In this document: positions 34,157-39,323 of the stretch, one piece after another | How positions within the stretch are numbered: position 1 is the first letter of the stretch | Layout of the letters: each line of letters starts with the position of its first letter | Source: CAZKEW01 sp964580435 | Lineage (GTDB): Bacteria; Acidobacteriota; Aminicenantia; Aminicenantales; UBA8522 | Reading direction: 5' to 3' | Assembly: GCA_964580435.1 (NCBI GenBank) | Contig: CAZOKP010000016.1 | Location: forward strand, 1 to 39,323 | DNA: 39,323 bases | Notes under the pieces: model-generated | The model's input: the letters and a program-made list of their open reading frames with translations, nothing else | Databases searched by the model: none | What the model was told of the DNA's origin: nothing | Position numbers and translations under genes: made by a program

Positions 34157-35098
34157 ATGAACATGGCAGCAAAACTCAAAGATTTGGCTCAGATGGAAGA
34201 TAAACTCGTCGCCGGGCATGGCATGTGCCTCGGCTGCGGGATCCCTCTCATTTTCAAAATCATTCTGAGGGCGACCGAAGACCCCATCATCGTGGCCAAC
34301 GCAACGGGATGCCTGGAGGTCTGCACGACTATCTTTCCCCGGACTTCCTGGAACTGCATGTGGGTTCACAGCGCCTTTGAAAACGCCGCTGCGACCATCG
34401 CCGGCGTCGAGGCGATGTTCAAAGCGCTGAAAAACAAGGGCAAAATCCCGGCCGATAAGAAAATCAAGTTCCTCGGCACAGGCGGAGACGGCGGCACGTA
34501 TGACATCGGAATCCAAGCCCTTTCCGGCGCCGTCGAAAGAGGGCACAATATTGTTTATGTCTGCTATGACAATAATGTCTATGCCAACACGGGAGGGCAG
34601 CGTTCTTCGGCCACGCCCCTGGGGGCGTCGGCAACAACCGCTCCGTCAGGCTCAAAAAGCCCCGGCAAGATCCAGCGGAGAAAAGACCTGACCCAGATCC
34701 TCGCGGCCCATAAGATTCCTTATGTTGCCCAGGCCAGCCCGCACCGCTGGCAGGACCTTTATAACAAGGCCAAACGGGCCTTCGAGGTGGAGGGGCCGGC
34801 CTTCCTGAATGTACTCTGCCTCTGCCCGACCGAATGGAAGTACGACGAATCACAGGGCATCAAGCTCGCTCAGATCGCTGCCGACACGTGTGTCTGGCCT
34901 CTCTATGAAGTCGATGAGGGCAAGTACAAGATCAACTACAAGCCGAAAGTGAAAAAGCCTGTTTTGGAATGGCTTAAACCGCAGGGCCGTTTCCGTCACC
35001 TCTTCAAGGAGGAGAACGCCTGGATGATTGAGCGCATCCAGACGGAAGTCGATAGAGACTGGGAAGGTCTGAATAAGCTTGTCGAGATATCCGGCTGA
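34157..35098 (+). CDS. porB: Pyruvate:ferredoxin oxidoreductase, beta subunit
   Basis: The 313-residue beta subunit binds the diphosphate of thiamine pyrophosphate through GTGGDGGTYDIGIQ and DNNVYANTGGQRSSATP, a form typical of pyruvate enzymes. Cys24 and Cys27 (GMCLGCG), Cys52 (ATGCLEVC) and a cysteine in VLCLCPTEWK are placed to hold its own [4Fe-4S] cluster. Two in-frame ATGs are near: 34157, and 34163, the latter with better spacing to AAGGAG. It ends the gamma-delta-alpha-beta set. The enzyme supplies acetyl-CoA and reduced ferredoxin, consistent with anaerobic fermentation. Confidence 0.94.
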   Translation: MNMAAKLKDLAQMEDKLVAGHGMCLGCGIPLIFKIILRATEDPIIVANATGCLEVCTTIFPRTSWNCMWVHSAFENAAATIAGVEAMFKALKNKGKIPADKKIKFLGTGGDGGTYDIGIQALSGAVERGHNIVYVCYDNNVYANTGGQRSSATPLGASATTAPSGSKSPGKIQRRKDLTQILAAHKIPYVAQASPHRWQDLYNKAKRAFEVEGPAFLNVLCLCPTEWKYDESQGIKLAQIAADTCVWPLYEVDEGKYKINYKPKVKKPVLEWLKPQGRFRHLFKEENAWMIERIQTEVDRDWEGLNKLVEISG

Positions 35099-35134
35099 CG
35101 TTGCTTTTTTTAGGCATCCAACGGTTACTCTTTT

Positions 35135-35167
35135 GAGGTGAAAAGAAATCCCACCTCGATTCACCTC
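35135..35167. repeat. Inverted repeat downstream of porB
   Basis: GAGGTGAA (35135-35142) and TTCACCTC (35160-35167) form a perfect 8-base stem with a 17-base loop. It lies between porB and the next gene, without a following T run; it may be an operator or a processing site. Confidence 0.4.
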
Positions 35168-35279
35168 TAGGGAGGATTGCCCCCTTTCGTTGCCGCGCCC
35201 AATCTAAAAGTGTATCTCTTAACAGGAGCTTGTCATCTGTATGGAGAGCCAAAAAACCGTTAGGACGAGAGGAAAGAAA

Positions 35280-36143
35280 ATGCAAAAAAAACAAAAAGGG
35301 AGGGTCACGTTTCTCTTTGTTGTTTTCGTCCTTTCTCTCTCTGTCGCACCAGCATTGCTCGAAGGTTATGAAAAGAAGCTTCGAGTCGTGACGGATTACA
35401 CCCATGTCTTTATGAAACCGGATGACGAAAGCTCGGTCATCGACACCATCGAAAGAGGCATGATTCTATCGCTTCTCTATTCAGGGAAAATGAAAAAGGT
35501 CTGGTATTATGTCTGCTATAAATCGAAAAAGACGGGCGTAACCAAGTCTGGCTATGTCCTGGATTCAACTGTCGAGCCCCTCTTTGACGCCCTCAACACC
35601 GTCACTATCAGCGAGGAAACCGAAGGAACAAGAGTCAATTATGTCCCCCGAAAATTTGAAGAGATGACCTGGGGCCAGAGCAAAAAGCAGATCTTGGAAT
35701 CGGAGGGGAGGCCCTCCGACCAAGAGAAACGCAAGAGCCTGGATATTATGAGATACCAGCAAAAGGTCATCAACATGGACTGCACTATCGAGTATATGTT
35801 CACGGCGAACAAGCTCGTCCGGACGAAATTTTCGTTCCTGAACAGTTCTTTGGACAAAAATGCCTGCCTGGAAGATTATGAGGTCATCAAGGAAGCCCTG
35901 ATTCAAAAATTCGGTAAACCCCTCGAGGAGAATATGAACTGGCGGGATTCAACCTACAAGGACGATTTCTCCACCTGGGGTGAAGCCATACGTCTCGGCC
36001 ATCTGGAGTTGAGCTCCCGTTGGCAGACGCCTCAAACTGAAATCCTGGCCAGCCTGGCTGGAAACAGAAATGAGATCGCGCTCGTCGTTGAGTACACGGG
36101 GCTCTTGCCTAAAGAACTGGCCCAAAAAAACCAGGAAGAATAG
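35280..36143 (+). CDS. Secreted protein with N-terminal SH3-like domain
   Basis: A 287-residue protein of unknown function. The ATG at 35280 is preferred over one 39 bases upstream because AGAGGAAAG precedes it with good spacing. Residues about 9-28 form a signal peptide (FLFVVFVLSLSVAPALL). Residues about 33-95 resemble a bacterial SH3 domain (LRVVTDYTHVFMKPDDESSVIDTIERGMIL and VWYYVCYKSKKTGVTKSGYVLDSTV). The rest has no family I recognise; the segment MTWGQSKKQILESEGRP followed by FSFLN and IKEALIQKFGKP resembles small periplasmic domains of the same general plan. It stands alone before convergent peptidase genes. Confidence 0.65.
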   Translation: MQKKQKGRVTFLFVVFVLSLSVAPALLEGYEKKLRVVTDYTHVFMKPDDESSVIDTIERGMILSLLYSGKMKKVWYYVCYKSKKTGVTKSGYVLDSTVEPLFDALNTVTISEETEGTRVNYVPRKFEEMTWGQSKKQILESEGRPSDQEKRKSLDIMRYQQKVINMDCTIEYMFTANKLVRTKFSFLNSSLDKNACLEDYEVIKEALIQKFGKPLEENMNWRDSTYKDDFSTWGEAIRLGHLELSSRWQTPQTEILASLAGNRNEIALVVEYTGLLPKELAQKNQEE

Positions 36144-36151
36144 CCCCGGAC

Positions 36152-37480
36152 TCAAGGACTGTCTTTCTTCGGCCCGACCACAAGCTCAAAAGCCTTTTCT
36201 GGAGCAAAGACTTCCTTGATGAAGGCATTGACCTCTTCAAGGGTGAGGCTGTCCAAGAGAGAGATCAATTCAGTGAAATAGCCAAAACCAAGCCCCAGCG
36301 CCTCGAATGAGCCCAGCGTCGTCGCTCTCATAGATTTCGGCTCGTTGGTTCTCAAGAAATTTGCCTTGGCCATTGTTTTCGTAACCTCGAGCTCTTCGGA
36401 GGTGGTGCCTTTCTCAAAAAGCCCTGTCAGCGCGCGCTTCAAGGCTTCAAGGGCGATGTCCCTTTTCTTGTTATCCGTTTCCAGATAGGCCTCCAGGAAC
36501 CCTCCTTCCTGCATTTGTGTCAGCCGGCAATTCACATTGTAGGCCAGCCGTTCTTCTGACCGGAGAGGCCATAGAAGAGAGCCCGGACCTCTGCCCAAAA
36601 GAGTCTCGAGAAGGTAAGATAGGGCATAAGATCGAGGGGAAATCCTGGGAACAGGAAAAGCCAGGGAAACGAAGGTCTGTTTTGTGTCTCTTTCTATGAA
36701 CCCTTTTTTTTCTTCCGGGGAGGCCAAGCTCAGCGGCCCAAAGACAACCGGGTTTCCCCGGGGAATCGCGGCAAAATACTTTTCGACCATCTGCAATACC
36801 GCATCTTCCTGCAGGTCGGAACACCAGGAGAAAATTATATTTGAGGCGACAAAATATGTTTTATAAAAATCCTTGACGTCCTTGCCTTTGATCGCCTCAA
36901 GACTCTTTTCATCCCCATAGATGGATCCTTCATATCCCGTGTTGGAGAAAAAAGCGTGCAAATTGGCCAGGTGACCGACGACGGCCGAATCGTCCTGTTC
37001 AATCTTGCTCTGATGCTGCTCGTATTTTTTCACGGCATCCAGTCTCAGCCCGGAAAACAGCGGGTCGAGGATGAGCTTGGAAATGATTTTGATTGTCGCC
37101 TCGGCATTGGAGGAAAGACATTCTATGGTGATCAGCGCATAATCGCCCCGGGAAGCCACAGAAATGCGTGAGGCCAAACGGATCAATTCCTGGACTTTGT
37201 TCGTATCCGGTATTTCCACGGCCAGCCGGGACGTGAGAAAGGCCAGACCCGTTTTTCCCGGAGGCTCCACTCTTTTCCCGCCTTTTATGATAATCTCGAG
37301 GAACGTCGTCGCTGACGAAGTATCCCTTTCCTGAATCACGGTCAGGCCGCTCTCCAAAACCTTTTTCTGAGCGGCCAGCGCCCAAGACGGGTCGGGTCGT
37401 GCGGCCCAAGCCGATATGAGCGAGACGATGGCCGCACAACACAGGCCGCTGTTTTTTTGAAAGAATCGGACCTTTCCCAT
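36152..37480 (-). CDS. M16-family peptidase homologue, zinc site missing (non-catalytic partner)
   Basis: A 442-residue secreted M16 homologue. The start is the ATG at 37480; a TTG six bases upstream is rejected. A signal peptide is followed by the domain at about residue 38. Where active members have HxxEH it has FLTSR (in KTGLAFLTSRLA), so it cannot bind zinc. It keeps the Arg/Tyr motif in LRSEERLAYNVNC, which in two-chain M16B enzymes is supplied by the inactive subunit to hold the substrate. It begins 9 bases after the active M16 gene, so the two probably form a periplasmic heterodimer. Confidence 0.88.
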   Translation of the reverse strand: MGKVRFFQKNSGLCCAAIVSLISAWAARPDPSWALAAQKKVLESGLTVIQERDTSSATTFLEIIIKGGKRVEPPGKTGLAFLTSRLAVEIPDTNKVQELIRLASRISVASRGDYALITIECLSSNAEATIKIISKLILDPLFSGLRLDAVKKYEQHQSKIEQDDSAVVGHLANLHAFFSNTGYEGSIYGDEKSLEAIKGKDVKDFYKTYFVASNIIFSWCSDLQEDAVLQMVEKYFAAIPRGNPVVFGPLSLASPEEKKGFIERDTKQTFVSLAFPVPRISPRSYALSYLLETLLGRGPGSLLWPLRSEERLAYNVNCRLTQMQEGGFLEAYLETDNKKRDIALEALKRALTGLFEKGTTSEELEVTKTMAKANFLRTNEPKSMRATTLGSFEALGLGFGYFTELISLLDSLTLEEVNAFIKEVFAPEKAFELVVGPKKDSP

Positions 37481-37489
37481 GGGCAATTG

Positions 37490-38857
37490 TTAGCTTTTCT
37501 TTTTTGGGATGATCGAGATAAAGACGTACTCGCTTTTGCTGAAATATTTTCTGGCCGCCTCTCTGAGGTCGGAGGAACTCACCTTGTCGATATTTTCCAG
37601 GTAGGGTATTTCCTCCGGCCCTTCTTTCAAGAGCATAAAACTGGCCAAGGAGCCGGCCACAAGCAGGCCTCTTTCCTGGGCCCGGTAAGCGTTGTAGCGG
37701 ATCTGATTCTTGGCTCCTCCCAGGAAATCGAAAGCATAGAGCTTTTCTTCGCCGAAAAAATCTCCCGGCGAATAGTTCTGGTTCTTCGCCTTCCGCAGAA
37801 AATCCATCGCCTCGCGCTTGGCCGCCTCGAGATTCTTGGGATCCAGCGTGAGATAGACGACGGCCGCACCTCCATACTTGTGGGCATAATAAGCCATATT
37901 GACGGTTTCAACCAGCCTTCGGTCTCCGCTGAGCGCGGAATAGAGCATCGGGTTGATGCTCCGTCCCAAAATTTCAGTAAGGACGTCGACTGGATACTGA
38001 TCAGGATTGCTGTAGTCAGGGGCAAGAGCGCCGATGACCAGGTACGCCTTTTTGACGTCCATTTCCACGGTGAGCTCCACGTTTTTTCCCAGAGGCCTGG
38101 CCTGGCTGTAGGCCGGCTTTTCCAGGGTTTCGCCCGTAATCTCTCCGAAAACTGTCCTGACCTGTCCTTCCATTTCCTTCAAGTCAAAATCACCGACGAC
38201 GGCCAGCGAACAGTTGGAAGGGGTAAAAAAGCGCCTGTAAAATTGCTCCACTTTTTCCACGGTGATGCCCTGGATAACCTCTTTCGTTCCATAGATGGGA
38301 TTCTCGTAGGGATGTCCTTTAAAAAGATTCTGATAGGCCAGGGACAAGGCATATCGTTTGGGGTCATCTTCCCAATGACTCATTTCTTCAAGAATGATCT
38401 CTTTTTCCTGGTCGAGGGCCGCCTGGTCAAGCTTGAGGTTGAAAAGTATCTCCCTCTGGTTACGCAGGGCAAAGGCGGCGTCCTGAGCGGGGACTGAGAT
38501 CTCGAAAAAAGACAGGTCTTCGCCCGTGTGGGCATTGAAATAGGCGCCATGGCGCCTGATATCCCGGCTGACCTCGCTTCCAGATCGGAGCTCTGTTCCC
38601 CGGAAAAGTATATAGTGCTCTAAAATATGAGTCAGGCCGCTCGTTTCCGCCGTCTCATCCTTCGAGCCCAGGTTGACGGCGACCACTGCATTCCACAAAG
38701 GAATGTTGTTTTTTTCTACAAGACAGACTCTGAGTCCGTTGCCGAGCCTGAAACTCGTGGCTTCCCCCTCCGGGTAGAGCGCGCTGTTTCCGAACATCAT
38801 GAAACCAAGGAAAAGAACAAGAAAGAGGCGTGACTTTATTTTAGGAGTCCAGCTCAT
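37490..38857 (-). CDS. M16-family zinc metallopeptidase (catalytic subunit)
   Basis: A 455-residue secreted M16B peptidase. A signal peptide (about 10-26) precedes the inverted zinc motif HILEH (77-81), with Glu80 as base and His77/His81 as ligands. The third ligand is Glu157 or Glu158 in EKEIILEEM, about 76 residues on as expected. ELTHILEH-type context (TSGLTHILEHYILF) is standard. The second domain has SNCSLAVVGDFD-like residues and a partial Arg/Tyr region. It probably degrades peptides in the periplasm together with the zinc-free partner encoded directly downstream. Confidence 0.92.
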   Translation of the reverse strand: MSWTPKIKSRLFLVLFLGFMMFGNSALYPEGEATSFRLGNGLRVCLVEKNNIPLWNAVVAVNLGSKDETAETSGLTHILEHYILFRGTELRSGSEVSRDIRRHGAYFNAHTGEDLSFFEISVPAQDAAFALRNQREILFNLKLDQAALDQEKEIILEEMSHWEDDPKRYALSLAYQNLFKGHPYENPIYGTKEVIQGITVEKVEQFYRRFFTPSNCSLAVVGDFDLKEMEGQVRTVFGEITGETLEKPAYSQARPLGKNVELTVEMDVKKAYLVIGALAPDYSNPDQYPVDVLTEILGRSINPMLYSALSGDRRLVETVNMAYYAHKYGGAAVVYLTLDPKNLEAAKREAMDFLRKAKNQNYSPGDFFGEEKLYAFDFLGGAKNQIRYNAYRAQERGLLVAGSLASFMLLKEGPEEIPYLENIDKVSSSDLREAARKYFSKSEYVFISIIPKKKS

Positions 38858-39207
38858 GGCGGTTGATCATCTATCCTCAGGATAAAGCAAAATTTGTACC
38901 AAAGATAAAGCCGCAACGGCGTTCTTTTTTTATCAATTCTTTCAGCTATTTAGGCCGCCAACCGGTCCTGCCGTTCCGGACAAAAATGTCAGCAGCAGTA
39001 AATTATTTTTACAGACCAGCCTCATCTGACCCTATCCAGCGAGGGGAAGAGGGGTGGCACGAAACACTCTTCTCCCTTGTAGCAGCGAACGGCAATACTT
39101 ACGTCCTCTCAATTAAAGCTCATCTTACATCATCGGATCAGGCGGCGCAAGAATCGCCGATGGAAGCATTTCCAATTCCGTGATCGTCCTATGCTGATAG
39201 AAGGGGA
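38858..39207. other. Gene-poor stretch before the window end
   Basis: No convincing gene. A 106-codon open frame on the plus strand (38863-39183) lacks family resemblance, a good ribosome-binding site and normal composition. Around 39048-39092 a stretch beginning GGGTGGCAC and continuing to CAGCGAACGG resembles the first part of the palindromic repeat and may be a decayed half copy. Confidence 0.4.
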
Positions 39208-39322
39208 GGGTGGCGTGGTTCGGGGGGCCCCCGCCGCCCCGAGCGTTTGATGCCCCGGTCTTTGGCTCTGGAAACACCATGATTGACGGCGAGGGCGCCG
39301 GGGGTAAACCGCGACAGGACCC
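39208..39322 (+). repeat. Dispersed palindromic repeat, copy 3 (divergent)
   Basis: It begins GGGTGGCGTGGTT and ends AAACCGCGACAGGACCC, the same termini as copies 1 and 2. The interior differs, but GGGCCCCCG near the left can pair with CGCCGGGGG near the right. The window ends one base later, so an assembly break at this repeat is likely. Confidence 0.7.
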
Positions 39323-39323
39323 G

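Noticed and set aside
38863..39183. 106-codon plus-strand open frame
   Set aside because: No recognisable domain, no good ribosome-binding site, and it partly overlaps repeat-like sequence.

Overview
The window reads as a fragment, or a whole scaffold, of a metagenome-assembled genome. It is about 39.3 kb long, contains two 100-N gap placeholders (3406-3505 and 12719-12818), starts on a tRNA gene and ends exactly on the end of a dispersed repeat. The host is a diderm bacterium: it has RND efflux pumps with a periplasmic adaptor, and lipoprotein-type signal peptides. A four-subunit pyruvate:ferredoxin oxidoreductase suggests anaerobic metabolism. Moderate GC and this gene mix would fit an Aminicenantes- or Acidobacteriota-like lineage, but that placement is a guess and no marker here proves it.

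Layout. (1) 4-3405, minus strand: the glycolytic operon gapA-pgk-tpiA-secG, then tRNA-Leu(GAG). (2) 3506-5201, plus: bifunctional NAD(P)HX repair enzyme (5' end lost in a gap) and tsaE. (3) 5239-5335: palindromic repeat between convergent genes. (4) 5359-8298: thiE, a purine permease and, divergently, apt, forming a small purine salvage locus; then a NagZ-like lipoprotein (8331-10097). (5) 10253-17473: adaptor plus two tandem RND permeases, no outer-membrane partner; then a PLP enzyme of the D-cysteine desulfhydrase/ACC deaminase family (17505-18590). (6) 18613-21796, minus: thrC-hflK-hflC. (7) 22021-25648: tadA, tRNA-Ser(CGA), a short AT-rich foreign-looking island (broken DNA-alkylation-repair-like gene and a DUF3795 gene), a COQ7-like di-iron protein, homoserine dehydrogenase, tRNA-Ser(GGA). 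(8) 25676-29114: ornithine aminotransferase; a tryptophan/tyrosine-rich DUF6600-type lipoprotein behind an excellent sigma-54 promoter; an EamA exporter. (9) 29190-35098: second repeat copy, then dnaX-ybaB-recR-porG-porD-porA-porB, tightly packed on the plus strand. (10) 35280-38857: an SH3-like secreted protein and a pair of M16 peptidases, one active and one lacking the zinc site. (11) 38858-39323: no convincing gene, third repeat copy at the very end.

Most of the window is core metabolism and I found no clear new multi-gene system. The best leads are the sigma-54-driven DUF6600 lipoprotein, the three-copy palindromic repeat whose stems appear to co-vary, the AT-rich insert beside tRNA-Ser with archaeal-looking expression signals, a complete six-ligand COQ7-like di-iron site in an apparently anaerobic genome, and an A7 slippery heptamer at the expected tau/gamma boundary of dnaX.
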